From the NCBI RefSeq assembly GCF_041320705.1, contig NZ_JBGGTQ010000004.1, positions 124,001 through 188,000 on the forward strand: 64,000 bases of DNA, in the 5' to 3' direction. The DNA comes from Kineococcus mangrovi (GTDB taxonomy: Bacteria; Actinomycetota; Actinomycetes; Actinomycetales; Kineococcaceae). Both the position numbers and the translations under genes were made by a program. This document shows positions 1-9,214 of the stretch, piece by piece. Position 1 is the stretch's first letter; the number at the start of each line of letters is the position of its first letter. Below the pieces are notes generated by a model. It worked only from the letters and a program-made list of their open reading frames with translations. It made no database searches and was not told where the DNA came from.

Positions 1-2
1 AC

Positions 3-1157
3 GGGTCCGGCGGTGCCGTCCAGGAGGACGACCGCGCGGACGACGGTCCCGGGGGGCGTTCCGTCGTCGACCTCGTCGACTTCGACCTGGCCGCCCAGGT
101 CGCCGGCGGCCTCGTCGGGCCGGGGCCGAAGCTGAGCCGCGGCGAGATCGACGACGTCGTCGCCGAGCTGCGCACCGCCGCCGCGGAGGCCGCCGGGCCG
201 GTCGCGGCCACCGCCCACCTGCCCTCGCCCGACCCGGTGCCGCCCGCCCTCGTCGTGGACCGGGCGTCGTGGGCGCAGGCCAACGTCGACGCCTTCCGCG
301 CCCTGCTGGGGCCCGTCGTCGTCCCGCACCGCCCCGGGTCCCCGCCCGGACGCGCCGGGCAGGCCGTCGACCGCGCCACCACGGCCGTCGGCCGGCGCAC
401 CACCGGCGCCGAGCTCGGCAGCCTCCTGGCCTTCCTCTCCAGCCGGGTGCTGGGGCAGTTCGACGTCTTCAACGGCGTCGACGCGCCGCAGGGCCGGGAG
501 GAACCCGGCCGCCTCCTGCTCGTGGCGCCCAACGTCGTCCAGGTCGAACGGGACCTCGGCGTCGACCCGCACGACTTCCGCCGCTGGGTGTGCCTGCACG
601 AGGAGGCGCACCGGTTGCAGTTCGGCGCCCACCCGTGGCTGCGCGCGCACGTCACCGCGGAGGCGCGCGGGCTGTCCGCGGAACTGCTGGCGCAGCCGCG
701 CGACCTGACCGAACGGCTCACCGGCGCCCTGCAGTCGCTGCCGGACGTCCTGCGCGGCACGGCCGAGGGGTCGGGCATCGGCCTGGCCGACCTCCTGCAG
801 ACCCCCGCCCAGCGCGAGCGCGTCGCGGGCCTGGTGGCCGTCATGTCCCTGCTCGAGGGCCACGCCGACGTCGTCATGGACGAGGTGGGGCCGCAGGTCG
901 TGCCGAGCGTGGCGACGATCCGGTCCCGCTTCACCCAGCGCCGCAAGGGCGGGGGGAGCCTGGACCAGCTGCTGCGCCGCCTGCTCGGCCTGGACGCCAA
1001 GACGCGCCAGTACGCCGACGGGGCGAAGTTCGTGCGCGGGGTCGTCGGCGCCGTCGGCTGGGACGGGCTCAACGCCGCCTGGACCGGACCGCAGCAGCTG
1101 CCGCGACCGGCCGAGATCGCCGACCCGGCCGCCTGGGTCACCCGCGTCCACGGCTGA
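3..1157 (+). CDS. Zincin-like metalloprotease family protein (DUF2342/Zincin_2), 5' end missing
   Basis: The frame is open from the window edge, so the N-terminus lies outside. An HEEAH zinc-binding signature is encoded at 597-611, followed by a long helical C-terminal part, as in the actinobacterial Zincin_2 family annotated as coenzyme F420 biosynthesis-associated or zinc-dependent metalloprotease. Whether these proteins cleave peptides is not established. It sits 3 bases before tilS, the same adjacency as in mycobacteria, so the two are probably co-transcribed. Family assignment is confident; function is unknown. Confidence 0.85.
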   Translation, partial: GSGGAVQEDDRADDGPGGRSVVDLVDFDLAAQVAGGLVGPGPKLSRGEIDDVVAELRTAAAEAAGPVAATAHLPSPDPVPPALVVDRASWAQANVDAFRALLGPVVVPHRPGSPPGRAGQAVDRATTAVGRRTTGAELGSLLAFLSSRVLGQFDVFNGVDAPQGREEPGRLLLVAPNVVQVERDLGVDPHDFRRWVCLHEEAHRLQFGAHPWLRAHVTAEARGLSAELLAQPRDLTERLTGALQSLPDVLRGTAEGSGIGLADLLQTPAQRERVAGLVAVMSLLEGHADVVMDEVGPQVVPSVATIRSRFTQRRKGGGSLDQLLRRLLGLDAKTRQYADGAKFVRGVVGAVGWDGLNAAWTGPQQLPRPAEIADPAAWVTRVHG

Positions 1158-1160
1158 CCC

Positions 1161-2129
1161 GTGAGCGGGCCGCCCCCGGCCGTCGCGGCGGTCCGCGTCG
1201 CGGTGCGGCGCTGCCTGCGGGGCCTACCTCCCGGCCCGGTCCTCGTCGCCTGCTCCGGCGGGGCCGACTCGACCGCCCTGGCCGCCGCCACCGCGTTCGA
1301 GGCGCGCACCGCCGGCCGCCGCGCCGGGCTCGTCACCGTCGACCACGGCCTGCACCCGGGCTCCGCGGCCGTCGCCGCCCGCGTCGTCGCCCTGGCGGGC
1401 TCCCTCGGGCTCGACCCGGCGCGCGCGGTCCGGGTCGCGGTGGGCCGGACGGGTGGTCTCGAGGCGGCCGCCCGCACCGCCCGGTACGCCGCGCTGGAGG
1501 CCGCCGCGGCCGAGGCCGGGGCGGTCGCGGTGCTGCTCGCGCACACCCTCGACGACCAGGCCGAGACGGTGCTGCTGGGGTTGGCCCGCGGGTCCGGGAC
1601 GCGCTCGCTGGCCGGGATGCCCGCTGTCCGCGGGCTGTTCCACCGCCCCCTGCTCACCGTCCCGCGCGCCACGGTCCGGCAGGCGTGCGCCGAGGAGGAC
1701 CTGCCCGTCTGGGAGGACCCCGCCAACGCCGACGACCGGTTCGCGCGCGTGCGGGTGCGCCGCGACGTGCTGCCGCTGCTGGAGTCCGCCCTCGGTCCCG
1801 GCACCGCCGCGGCCCTGGCCCGCACCGCCCGCGCGGCCCGCGACGACGCCGACGCCCTCGACGCCCTCGCCGCCGGCTCGGACCCGTTCGCGGACGGCTC
1901 GGCCGCGGTGGACGACCTCCTCGCCGCCCCGCCCGCCCTGCGTCGCCGGTGGCTGCGCGCCGCGGCGCTGGCGGCGGGGTGCTCGGCGAGCGCGCTGGGC
2001 GCCGGGCACGTCGACGCGCTCGAGGCGCTGCTGCTCGACTGGCGCGGCCAGGGCCCCGTGCACCTGCCGGGCGGTGCGGAGGGCCTGCGGCGGTGTGGCA
2101 GGCTCGTGCTCACCCCACCCCTCGACTGA
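1161..2129 (+). CDS. tilS: tRNA(Ile)-lysidine synthase TilS
   Basis: Cytoplasmic ATP-dependent enzyme that puts lysine on C34 of the CAU anticodon tRNA-Ile, changing its decoding to AUA. The N-type PP-loop SGGADS is at residues 32-37, and later there is an [11 protein letters not shown] stretch typical of the family. The 322-residue length is normal for the short actinobacterial form, which has a reduced C-terminal domain. The start is a GTG 3 bases after the zincin-like gene. hpt follows after 18 bases, giving the classical tilS-hpt pair. Confidence 0.93.
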   Translation: MSGPPPAVAAVRVAVRRCLRGLPPGPVLVACSGGADSTALAAATAFEARTAGRRAGLVTVDHGLHPGSAAVAARVVALAGSLGLDPARAVRVAVGRTGGLEAAARTARYAALEAAAAEAGAVAVLLAHTLDDQAETVLLGLARGSGTRSLAGMPAVRGLFHRPLLTVPRATVRQACAEEDLPVWEDPANADDRFARVRVRRDVLPLLESALGPGTAAALARTARAARDDADALDALAAGSDPFADGSAAVDDLLAAPPALRRRWLRAAALAAGCSASALGAGHVDALEALLLDWRGQGPVHLPGGAEGLRRCGRLVLTPPLD

Positions 2130-2147
2130 CCAGCACGGGAGAACTGC

Positions 2148-2699
2148 GTGGACGCCGCGACCGCCGGGACCGACCTCGAGCACGTCCTGCTGAGCCGGGA
2201 GCAGGTGGCCACCCGCGTCGCCGAGCTCGCCGCCGACCTCGACCGCGACTACGCCGACAAGGACGTGCTGCTCGTCGGCGTCCTCAAGGGCGCGGTCATG
2301 GTGATGGCCGACCTCTCACGGGCCATGAGCATCCCGCTGTCCATGGACTTCATGGCCGTCAGCTCCTACGGCTCGGGCACCAAGAGCTCCGGCGTCGTGC
2401 GGATCCTCAAGGACCTCGACACCGACATCTCCGGCCGCCACGTCGTCGTCGTGGAGGACATCATCGACTCCGGCCTGACGCTGTCCTGGCTGCTGGCGAA
2501 CCTGTCCTCCCGCGGGCCCGCGTCGGTGAAGGTGTGCGCGCTGCTGCGCAAGCCCGAGGCCGCCAAGGTCGAGGTCGACGTCGAGTACGTCGGCTACGAC
2601 ATCCCCAACGAGTTCGTCGTCGGGTACGGCCTCGACTTCGCGGACAAGTACCGCAACCTCGACTGCGTCGCGACACTGGCCCCGCACGTCTACAGCTGA
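2148..2699 (+). CDS. hpt: Hypoxanthine phosphoribosyltransferase
   Basis: Purine salvage enzyme that joins hypoxanthine or guanine to PRPP to give IMP or GMP. The PRPP-binding motif VVVVEDIIDSG spans about residues 99-109, and an SSYGSGTKSSG segment forms the flexible loop. Length is 183 residues, normal for the family. The GTG start has a GGGAGAA ribosome-binding site just upstream. In most actinobacteria the next gene is ftsH. Here the operon is cut and unrelated genes follow for almost 11 kb. Confidence 0.94.
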   Translation: MDAATAGTDLEHVLLSREQVATRVAELAADLDRDYADKDVLLVGVLKGAVMVMADLSRAMSIPLSMDFMAVSSYGSGTKSSGVVRILKDLDTDISGRHVVVVEDIIDSGLTLSWLLANLSSRGPASVKVCALLRKPEAAKVEVDVEYVGYDIPNEFVVGYGLDFADKYRNLDCVATLAPHVYS

Positions 2700-2701
2700 C
2701 G

Positions 2702-2965
2702 GTCCTCCCGTGGACGTCGACGCCCCTGGAGGAGTCGACCCTCTACGTCCCGTCGGTCGAGGTCGTCGTGGAGTTCGAGTCCCCCGGCGACGAGACGTGG
2801 GCGAAGGTGCCGTTCTGCTTCGAGCGGGGGGTCGGCGAGGTCTGGGTCGTCACCCCGCAGGCGTCATCGGTTCAGGTGCTGTCAGGGCCGGACCGTGCGG
2901 TGGAGCACAGCGAGGTGCTCGGAGTGGGCGTGAGCGAGGTCGCGGTGGTGTTGGGCTGGCGCTGA
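2702..2965 (+). pseudogene. Remnant of a Uma2-family (DUF820) putative endonuclease
   Basis: Directly after the hpt stop, one frame encodes about 85 residues matching the C-terminal half of Uma2/DUF820 proteins: a VEFESPGDETWAKVPF stretch, then GVGEVWVVTP and a short tail ending LGW. The N-terminal half is absent and there is no plausible start or ribosome-binding site. I read it as the truncated 3' end of a horizontally acquired gene at the junction of the inserted block. The alternative is chance similarity, but the spacing of the conserved motifs argues against that. Confidence 0.6.
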
Positions 2966-2985
2966 CGCGAGTCCCGACCGACTCA

Positions 2986-3022
2986 GCTATCGCTATTGCG
3001 ATGACGCTATCGGTATAGCGAT
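2986..3022. promoter_or_regulatory. Tandem palindromic operator/promoter of the MNT-HEPN pair
   Basis: Two 17-base copies at 2986-3002 and 3006-3022 differ at only two positions and repeat every 20 bases, about two helical turns. Each contains an inverted repeat: ATCGC-tatt-GCGAT at 2989-3002 and CGCTAT-cggt-ATAGCG at 3005-3020. The second copy overlaps a -10-like GATACT (3020-3025) six bases before the GTG start, suggesting a leaderless transcript repressed by dimers bound on one DNA face. The likely binder is the winged-helix MNT protein downstream (inference). Confidence 0.6.
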
Positions 3023-3031
3023 ACTCGCCGG

Positions 3032-3655
3032 GTGGACCCGTCGAACCCCCTGCGTACGATCGCGCCGACGGTGGACGCCGACGTCCTCCAGGTCCTCGCC
3101 CGGACGCACCGTCCCTTGAGCGGTGCCGCGGTCGCGAAACTCAGCGGTCGCTCCTACGCACGCGCTCGTGCCTGCCTGCACCGCCTCGTTGAGCATGGCC
3201 TGGTCACTGCGCAGGACGCCGGTCCGGCGGTCCTCTACGCGCTCAACCGCCGGCACGTGCTCGCCGATGCCGTCCTGGCGGCGGTGGGCTCGCCGGCGGC
3301 CGTCGAAGCGTTCCTGGTGGAACAGCTGGCCACGTGGGAACCGCCGGCGCGGGCCGTGGTGCTCTTCGGGTCGTGGGCGCGGGGTGAGGCCGGGCCCGAC
3401 AGCGACCTCGATCTGCTGCTGGTGCGGGGCGACACCGTCGACGCCGACGGTGCGTGGGGGGACCAGGTGCACGCGACGGGGCAGGCCCTGGAGGCGTTGA
3501 CGGGTAACGCCGTCCAGTTCGTCCAGGTCACCGGCTCGCAGTTGGCGACCGCCGTCCGTGAGGACCAGCCGCTCATCGCCGGGTTGCGTCAGGACGGTCG
3601 TGTCCTCCTGGGGCCGTCGTTGAGGGCACTGCTCACCGCTGGAGCAGCGGCATGA
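3032..3655 (+). CDS. MNT-type nucleotidyltransferase with N-terminal winged helix (antitoxin-like)
   Basis: Residues 15-72 look like a MarR/ArsR-style winged helix. They are followed by a minimal nucleotidyltransferase domain with the GSW...DSDLD signature: G113-S114, then catalytic D125 and D127. In type VII toxin-antitoxin systems such proteins adenylylate a partner HEPN toxin. The next gene overlaps by ATGA and encodes a HEPN-like protein, which supports that reading. The fused DNA-binding domain and the palindromes before the gene suggest autoregulation. The GTG start has no Shine-Dalgarno. Domain call is firm; antitoxin role is inferred. Confidence 0.75.
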   Translation: MDPSNPLRTIAPTVDADVLQVLARTHRPLSGAAVAKLSGRSYARARACLHRLVEHGLVTAQDAGPAVLYALNRRHVLADAVLAAVGSPAAVEAFLVEQLATWEPPARAVVLFGSWARGEAGPDSDLDLLLVRGDTVDADGAWGDQVHATGQALEALTGNAVQFVQVTGSQLATAVREDQPLIAGLRQDGRVLLGPSLRALLTAGAAA

Positions 3656-4059
3656 GCCGCCCCGGACCACGCACCGGCGACTGCACCCCGGCGGAGGCCC
3701 GGACCCGGTTGCGGCAGGCCCGGTTGTACCTGGAAGCCGCCGAGCTCGTACAGGCCGAGGACCTCGCGGAGGCCGCGACCGTCGCGACGGGGAACGCCGT
3801 GCTCGCCGCCATCGCCGCGGCGGACGCCATCTGCTGCTTCGTGGCCGGGGTGCGGTCCCGCGGGCAGGCTCACCGTCAGGCCATCACCCTCCTGCAGGAG
3901 ACGACCGGCGACGCGGCGCTGGCGAGAGGGTTGCGCGAGGTGCTTGATCTCAAAGACGCGGGTCACTACGGGCTCAGCAACGTCTCGCAGGCCAACTGCA
4001 CAGCCGCGATCCGACGTGCACGCGCCCTCGTGGAGGAGGCTACGACGCGCCTGGTGTGA
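3652..4059 (+). CDS. HEPN-domain-like partner of the MNT protein
   Basis: A 135-residue all-helical protein. Its start overlaps the MNT stop by ATGA. Length, helix pattern and pairing fit the HEPN superfamily, whose active members cut RNA with an R-X4-6-H motif. That motif is not visible here: the expected site reads LKDAGHYG, with H105 but no arginine four to six residues before it (nearest is R95). It may be an inactive or divergent HEPN. A non-toxic role, for example as a substrate-binding partner in the style of antibiotic nucleotidyltransferases, is also possible. Confidence 0.6.
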   Translation: MSRPGPRTGDCTPAEARTRLRQARLYLEAAELVQAEDLAEAATVATGNAVLAAIAAADAICCFVAGVRSRGQAHRQAITLLQETTGDAALARGLREVLDLKDAGHYGLSNVSQANCTAAIRRARALVEEATTRLV

Positions 4060-4067
4060 GACGCCCC

Positions 4068-4310
4068 TCAGAACCGCAGCACGACCCGCCCCTCGTTGTC
4101 CGGGTCGACCGCCGCGCTCTTGACGAGCTTGGCGACCTGCGGCTGCCGCAGGTACGTCAGCACCCGGGCGCGCAGCTTGCCCTCGCCCTTGCCGCAGATG
4201 ATCTCCGCGCTCGGCTCCCCGCTGGCGGCCGCGCGCAGGACGAACGTGCGCAGGGTGGTGTCGATGTCGCGGGTGTTGCGAAACACGGAGTGCAGGTCGA
4301 CGGACATCAC
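4068..4310 (-). CDS. Small Smr-domain protein
   Basis: An 80-residue protein made of one Smr domain: VDLHS near the N-terminus (the DLHG-like motif), then IICGKGEGKLR (the GKG loop) and a terminal VVLRF strand. Smr domains bind or nick nucleic acids and occur in MutS2 and as stand-alone proteins. The start is uncertain: GTG at 4310 lies 7 bases after a -10-like CAGAGT, ATG at 4307 is next, and GTG at 4319 is also in frame. It lies tail to tail with the HEPN gene, 8 bases apart. Confidence 0.75.
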   Translation of the reverse strand: MMSVDLHSVFRNTRDIDTTLRTFVLRAAASGEPSAEIICGKGEGKLRARVLTYLRQPQVAKLVKSAAVDPDNEGRVVLRF

Positions 4311-4334
4311 ACCGCCCACTCTGCACCCCGCCCC

Positions 4335-6053
4335 TCACTCGATGCGCGCGAGCACCTCACCGGCACCGATCGCGGAACCCTCCGAGGCGACCCGGCGCAG
4401 CGCTCCCGCGCGGTGCGCGGTGATCCGCGCCTCCATCTTCATGGCCTCCACGACGGCGACGTCCTGCCCCCGCGCGACCTGCGCGCCGTCCTCGACGAGC
4501 CAGCCCGTCAGCGTCCCGGGGGCCGAGGCGACCAGGGCGTCCTCGTCCGGTCCGGTCTCCTCGGCGGCGGGGACCCCGGCGCCGACGGACCCCAGCGCGG
4601 CGAGGAACTCGGCGGGCAGCCCGACGGTCGCCATCCGGCCGTCGATCTCCACTCCGAACCGGCGCAACCCCGGTCCGGCGACGGGGGCGGGCCGTAGCTG
4701 CGGTTCCAGCCGCGGCATGAGCTCGGTCTCGATCCACTGGGTGTGGACGGCGAAACCCGCGGTGGAGAAGTCGGGTTCGTCGACGACGGCCCGCGCGAAC
4801 GGCAGGACGGTGGCGACCCCGGCGACGTGGAACTCGGCGAGGGCGCGGCGGGCGCGGGCCAGGGCGGTGTCGCGGTCGGCGGCGTGGACGAGCAGCTTTC
4901 CGGCGAGGGAGTCGAACGCGGCCTGCACGGTGTCCCCGGCCTCGACCCCGCCGTCCCAGCGCACCCCCGGACCCGACGGCACCCGCAGTTCCTCGACCCG
5001 GCCGGGGGAGGGCAGGAACCCCCGGCCCGGGTCCTCGGCGTTGACGCGGAACTCGACCGCGTGGCCCCGCGGCTCGGGGGTCGTCGTGAACGAGGGCCCG
5101 GAGCCGGAGGCGATGCGGAACTGCTCGCGCACCAGGTCGGTCCCGGTGACGAGTTCGGTGACGGGGTGCTCGACCTGCAGGCGGGTGTTCACCTCGCAGA
5201 ACGACAGGGTCCCGTCGGCGCCGAGCAGGAACTCCACGGTTCCCGCGCCGCGGTAGTCCACGGCGGCGCAGATGTCGCGGGCCGCGCGGTGGATCGTCTG
5301 CCGCTGCTCGGGGGTGAGGCCCGGTGCGGGCGCCTCCTCCACGAGCTTCTGGTTCCGGCGTTGCAGCGAGCAGTCCCGGTCGCCGACGACGGTGACGGCC
5401 CCCTCTCCGTCGCCGAGCACCTGCACCTCCAGGTGGCGGGGCCGTTCGAGGAACCTCTCGACGAAGCACTCCCCGCGCCCGAACGCGGCGACGGCTTCCC
5501 GGGTCGCGGACTCGAACGCGTCCGCGACCTCCGCGCGGGTGCGGGCCACCCGCATCCCGCGCCCGCCGCCACCGTGCGCGGCCTTGACGACGATCGGCAG
5601 CCCGAACTCCTCGGCGAACGCCTCGGCCTCCGCGGCGTCGGTCAGGGGTTTCTGCGACCCCGGGGCCAGGGGCGCGCCGGCGTCACGGGCGATGGCGCGC
5701 GCGGTCACCTTGTCACCCAACGCCTCGATGGTCTCCGGGGCCGGGCCGATCCACGTCAGCCCCGCGGCCTCCACGGCGCGGGCGAACCCCGCGTTCTCCG
5801 AGAGGAACCCGTAACCGGGGTGGACGGCGTCCGCGCCCGAGCTCTGCGCCGCGGCCAGCAGCGCGTCCACGTCCAGGTACGTCTGCGCGGCGGTGGTCCC
5901 CGGCAACGCGACGGCCGCGTCGGCCAGCCGCACGTGCAGGGCGCCGGCGTCCTGGTCGGCGTAGACGGCGACGGACCGCAGCCCCGCCTCGGCGGCGGCG
6001 CGGACGACGCGCACGGCGATCTCGCCGCGGTTGGCGATCAGGACGGTGTGCAC
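4335..6053 (-). CDS. Biotin carboxylase with C-terminal biotin-carrier domain
   Basis: A 572-residue protein with biotin carboxylase N-domain (IANRGEIAVRVV at the start), ATP-grasp domain with a glycine-rich KAAHGGGGRGM loop, the catalytic EVNTRLQVEHPVTE stretch, and a C-terminal BCCP domain with the EAMKM biotinylation site. It would carboxylate biotin with ATP and bicarbonate. No carboxyltransferase gene is nearby. It is the last gene of the 5-oxoproline operon, 8 bases after the PxpBC gene, with a GAGGAG site before GTG. It may carry CO2 for an operon-specific reaction or use another locus's carboxyltransferase. Its substrate is not predictable. Confidence 0.88.
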   Translation of the reverse strand: MHTVLIANRGEIAVRVVRAAAEAGLRSVAVYADQDAGALHVRLADAAVALPGTTAAQTYLDVDALLAAAQSSGADAVHPGYGFLSENAGFARAVEAAGLTWIGPAPETIEALGDKVTARAIARDAGAPLAPGSQKPLTDAAEAEAFAEEFGLPIVVKAAHGGGGRGMRVARTRAEVADAFESATREAVAAFGRGECFVERFLERPRHLEVQVLGDGEGAVTVVGDRDCSLQRRNQKLVEEAPAPGLTPEQRQTIHRAARDICAAVDYRGAGTVEFLLGADGTLSFCEVNTRLQVEHPVTELVTGTDLVREQFRIASGSGPSFTTTPEPRGHAVEFRVNAEDPGRGFLPSPGRVEELRVPSGPGVRWDGGVEAGDTVQAAFDSLAGKLLVHAADRDTALARARRALAEFHVAGVATVLPFARAVVDEPDFSTAGFAVHTQWIETELMPRLEPQLRPAPVAGPGLRRFGVEIDGRMATVGLPAEFLAALGSVGAGVPAAEETGPDEDALVASAPGTLTGWLVEDGAQVARGQDVAVVEAMKMEARITAHRAGALRRVASEGSAIGAGEVLARIE

Positions 6054-6061
6054 GGTTCTCC

Positions 6062-7618
6062 TCACAGGTCGGTGAACGGGGCGCGCGGCCGGAAGCGGAC
6101 GCGCGCGCCGGGGGGCAGCTGCCCCAGCAGGTCGAGGTGAGCGTCGACGACGGCACCGACCACGGGGTACCCCCCGGTCAGGGGGTGGTCGGGGCCGAAC
6201 AGGACGGGCTGCCCGTCCGGCGGGACCTGGATCGCCCCCGTCACGGCGCCCTCGCTGGGCAGTTCCCCCTCGACCTGGCGTTCCAGCGGGGTTCCCGCCA
6301 GCCGCAGGCCGACCCGGTCCGAGCGGGGCGTGACCTCCCACTCCTGGCCGACCAGCGACTCCACGGACGCCGCGGTGAACCAGTCGGTGCGAGGACCGAG
6401 GACCACGTCGAGCTCGACGAGGTCCCCGGCGCGGGGGAGGTCCGCGACGGGGTGCGGGCCGGGGTCGACGGCGTGCGGGGCGGCGGCGGGTCCGTGCAGC
6501 GCGAGGACGTCCCCGGCGGCCAGCGGGTGCGGCCCGACCCCCGACAACGTGTCGGTGGCCAGGGAGCCGAGCGCGGTGGGGACGGCGAAACCCCCGCGGA
6601 CCGCGACGACCGTCCGCAGCCCGGACCGGGGGGCACCCAGCCGCAGTTCGTCCCCGTCCTCGACGGCCACCGGCTGCGCCGCCGGGACGGGCAGCCGGGT
6701 CCCGTCCGCCACGAGGCAGGCGTCGGCCCCGGCCCCGGCCAGGGCGAGCACCCCGGGACCGGTGAACCGCAGCACGGCCCCGCCGCCGGCGAGTTCCAGG
6801 ACGGCGGCGTCGGCGGGGTTCCCGACGGCCCGGTTCGCCGTCCGCAGCGCGCCCCGGTCGGCGACCCCGGAGGGGGCGACCCCCTCGGCCAGGTGCCCGG
6901 GACGGCCCAGGTCCTGCAGCAGCAGCTGCACCCCGGGGGAGACGACCTCGAGGGAGAACTCCGACGCGACCGGTTCCGGCTGCGGCGCGCGCGGGGTCAC
7001 GAGGTCCCGGTCGACCTCGCGGAACCGCACGGTCGTCCCCGGCGCGAACAGCGCGGGCGGGTCGCGGTCGAGGTCCCACATCACGGCGTCGGTGCGGCCG
7101 ATGAGCTGCCAGCCGCCCGGGCTCTCGCGCGGGTAGACGCCGGAGAACGTCCCGGCCAGCCCGACGGACCCGGCGGGGATGCGGGTGCGGGGCGAGGAAC
7201 GGCGCGGCACGTCGAACAGCGGGTCGTCCCCGACGAGGTACCCGAAACCGGGCGCGTACCCGGTGAAGGCGACCGTCCACGTCGCGGCCTGGTGCCGCCG
7301 GACGAGTTCTCCCGGGGAGCACCCGAGCAGGTCTGCGACCTCGTCGAGGTCCTGCCCGTCGTAACGGACGTCGATGCTCACCGACCGACCGGTGGCCGCC
7401 ACCTCGGACGCCGGTTCCACCGCCCGCACCCGTTCGACGACCTCGGCGGGGGAGGTGGTGCGCGGGTCCAGGACGAGCAGGATCGTGCGGGCCGCGGGCA
7501 CCACCTCGCGGACCCCGGGCAGGTCGGTGGCCAGCAGGGCGGTGAACACCCGGGTGGTCTCGTCCAGGTCGGGCAGTTCCACCACGACCGCGGTGTCGCT
7601 GACGGGCAGGAACCTCAC
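6062..7618 (-). CDS. Fused 5-oxoprolinase subunits B and C (KipI-KipA fusion)
   Basis: 518 residues. The N-terminal ~220 match KipI/PxpB (GYAPGFGYL and [11 protein letters not shown] motifs). From about residue 230 the protein matches KipA/PxpC ([21 protein letters not shown], then [14 protein letters not shown]). With PxpA these subunits cleave 5-oxo-L-proline to glutamate using ATP. B. subtilis has them as separate kipI and kipA. The GTG start overlaps the DUF1445 stop by GTGA. Older annotations call such fusions urea amidolyase or allophanate hydrolase subunits, but no allophanate amidase is here. Confidence 0.88.
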   Translation of the reverse strand: MRFLPVSDTAVVVELPDLDETTRVFTALLATDLPGVREVVPAARTILLVLDPRTTSPAEVVERVRAVEPASEVAATGRSVSIDVRYDGQDLDEVADLLGCSPGELVRRHQAATWTVAFTGYAPGFGYLVGDDPLFDVPRRSSPRTRIPAGSVGLAGTFSGVYPRESPGGWQLIGRTDAVMWDLDRDPPALFAPGTTVRFREVDRDLVTPRAPQPEPVASEFSLEVVSPGVQLLLQDLGRPGHLAEGVAPSGVADRGALRTANRAVGNPADAAVLELAGGGAVLRFTGPGVLALAGAGADACLVADGTRLPVPAAQPVAVEDGDELRLGAPRSGLRTVVAVRGGFAVPTALGSLATDTLSGVGPHPLAAGDVLALHGPAAAPHAVDPGPHPVADLPRAGDLVELDVVLGPRTDWFTAASVESLVGQEWEVTPRSDRVGLRLAGTPLERQVEGELPSEGAVTGAIQVPPDGQPVLFGPDHPLTGGYPVVGAVVDAHLDLLGQLPPGARVRFRPRAPFTDL

Positions 7619-8427
7619 GCGGCCCCCCTGTCGCACGCCGTGTCGTACTCCGAATCCAGCACGTCGGTGACGAACATGTGCCCCGGCGCGTGGGTGAGGG
7701 CGAACGGTGGCCGGGACTCCAGCAGCGCCACCTGCGGCGTCACCCCGCACGCCCAGAACACCGGTACCTCCCCGTCGCGGACGAGCGGCGGGCCGCCGAA
7801 GTCGGGGGAGTCCAGGTCGCGGATGCCGAGCCCGGCCGGGTCCCCGACGTGGACGGGCGCCCCGTGCACGGCCGGGAACCGCCCGGAGATCGCGACGGCG
7901 TCGGCGACCCGGTCGGCCGGGACGGGGCGCATCGAGACGACGAGGTCCCCGTGCAGCCGCCCGGCGGGGACGCAGGGGCGGTCCGTGCGGTACATCGGGA
8001 CGTTCCGGCCCAGTTCCTGGTGCCGCACGGGGATCCCCGCCGCGAGCAGCGGGGTCTCGAACGTGAAGCTGCAGCCGATGAGCAGCGTCACGAGGTTCTC
8101 CCAGTACGGGGTCGCGTCGGCGACCTCCTCGACCACGACGCCGTCGCGGAACACCCGGTAGGCGGGCAGGTCGGTGCGCACGTCCGACCCGGGGGCCAGC
8201 GCCGACTCGACCTGCCCGACCTCCAGGACGTCGAGCACGGGGCACGGCTGCGGGTTGCGCTGCGCGAACAGCAGCACCTCGAACGCCCAGTCGGCCGGGA
8301 CGGCGACGAGGTTGGCCTGCGTGAAGCCCGGTGCGACGCCGCTGGTGGGGTCGACGCGCCCGGCCCGGTAGGCCGCGCGGGCGTCCCGGGCCGCGCGCCG
8401 CAGCTCCTCGGGGGCCGGGGACACCAT
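7615..8427 (-). CDS. DUF1445 putative hydro-lyase (YcsI / D-glutamate cyclase family)
   Basis: A 270-residue protein of the DUF1445 family, with the conserved segments [21 protein letters not shown] and [10 protein letters not shown]. subtilis YcsI is a relative, and mammalian D-glutamate cyclase contains this domain. D-glutamate cyclase makes 5-oxo-D-proline, which would link it to the 5-oxoprolinase genes on either side. Its start shares one base with the PxpA stop (TGATG), so translation is coupled. Family is confident; the reaction is inferred from relatives and context. Confidence 0.85.
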   Translation of the reverse strand: MVSPAPEELRRAARDARAAYRAGRVDPTSGVAPGFTQANLVAVPADWAFEVLLFAQRNPQPCPVLDVLEVGQVESALAPGSDVRTDLPAYRVFRDGVVVEEVADATPYWENLVTLLIGCSFTFETPLLAAGIPVRHQELGRNVPMYRTDRPCVPAGRLHGDLVVSMRPVPADRVADAVAISGRFPAVHGAPVHVGDPAGLGIRDLDSPDFGGPPLVRDGEVPVFWACGVTPQVALLESRPPFALTHAPGHMFVTDVLDSEYDTACDRGAA

Positions 8428-9197
8428 CAGGCGGCCTGCGCGACGAACGGCGCGATCGCCACCCCGGCGCCGGTCAGCGCCTCGCGGACGGCGGTGGCCA
8501 TCGCGACCGCTCCGGGGGAGTCCCCGTGGACGCACAACGATTCGGCACGCACCCGAACGTCCGTGCCGTCGACCGCCTCGACCACCCCGTCCTCGACGAG
8601 GCGCACCATGCGCCGGGCCACGAGGTCAGCGTCGTGCAGGACGGCGCCGGGTTCCTTGCGGGAGACGAGCTGCCCGGCGGGGGTGTAGGCGCGGTCGGCG
8701 AACGCCTCGGCCGCCGTCGCGAGCCCGGCCCGGTCGGCGACGTCGAGGGCGACCCCGCCGGCCAGCCCGAGCAGCACCAGGGAGGGGTCGACGGCCTTGA
8801 CCGCCGCGACGACGACCTGCGCGACCGCCTCGTCGACGGCCATCGTGGTGTAGAGGGCGCCGTGGGGTTTGACGTAGACGACGGCGTCACCGGCGGACCG
8901 GGCCAGCGCCCACACCGCGCCGAGCTGGTACTCCACGTGCGCCTGCAGCGTTGCGGCGGGCAGGTCCAGGCGTTCGCGGCCGAAGTTCTCGTAGTCGCGG
9001 TACCCGGGGTGGGCGCCGATCGCGACCCCGGCCCGGGACGCGGCCAGCACCGTCTCGCGGATGCCCTCGGGGCTGCCGGCGTGGAAACCGCAGGAGACGT
9101 TGGCGCTGCTGACCACGGCCAGCATCGCCGCGTCGTCGGAGACGGGACGGTCGGGGGTGTTCTCCCCGAGGTCGGAGTTCAGGTCGATGGTCACCAC
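8427..9197 (-). CDS. pxpA: 5-oxoprolinase subunit A (LamB/YcsF family)
   Basis: A 256-residue LamB/YcsF protein: IDLNSDLGE at the N-terminus, then [28 protein letters not shown] and [10 protein letters not shown], the usual metal and substrate residues. Known to act with PxpB and PxpC in ATP-dependent opening of 5-oxoproline. The GTG at 9197 is chosen because a GGAGGAC site lies 6 bases upstream; the next codon, also GTG, is the alternative. Gene order NRAMP-pxpA-DUF1445-pxpB-pxpC matches Bacillus ycsG-F-I-kipI-kipA. Confidence 0.92.
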   Translation of the reverse strand: MVTIDLNSDLGENTPDRPVSDDAAMLAVVSSANVSCGFHAGSPEGIRETVLAASRAGVAIGAHPGYRDYENFGRERLDLPAATLQAHVEYQLGAVWALARSAGDAVVYVKPHGALYTTMAVDEAVAQVVVAAVKAVDPSLVLLGLAGGVALDVADRAGLATAAEAFADRAYTPAGQLVSRKEPGAVLHDADLVARRMVRLVEDGVVEAVDGTDVRVRAESLCVHGDSPGAVAMATAVREALTGAGVAIAPFVAQAA

Positions 9198-9214
9198 GGG
9201 AGGTCCTCCGGGGG

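Noticed and set aside
269-2965. 898-residue open frame over the zincin-like gene, tilS and hpt
   Set aside because: Arg/Pro/Gly/Ala-rich shadow of real genes in other frames; only its last ~85 residues (Uma2 remnant) are meaningful.
2710-3018. 102-residue frame between hpt and the MNT gene
   Set aside because: Runs out of frame through the Uma2 remnant and the operator palindromes; no ribosome-binding site or family pattern.
6062-7618. Allophanate hydrolase / urea amidolyase annotation for the KipI-KipA fusion and biotin carboxylase
   Set aside because: No amidase domain and no urea carboxylase fusion; PxpA and DUF1445 next door fit 5-oxoprolinase better.
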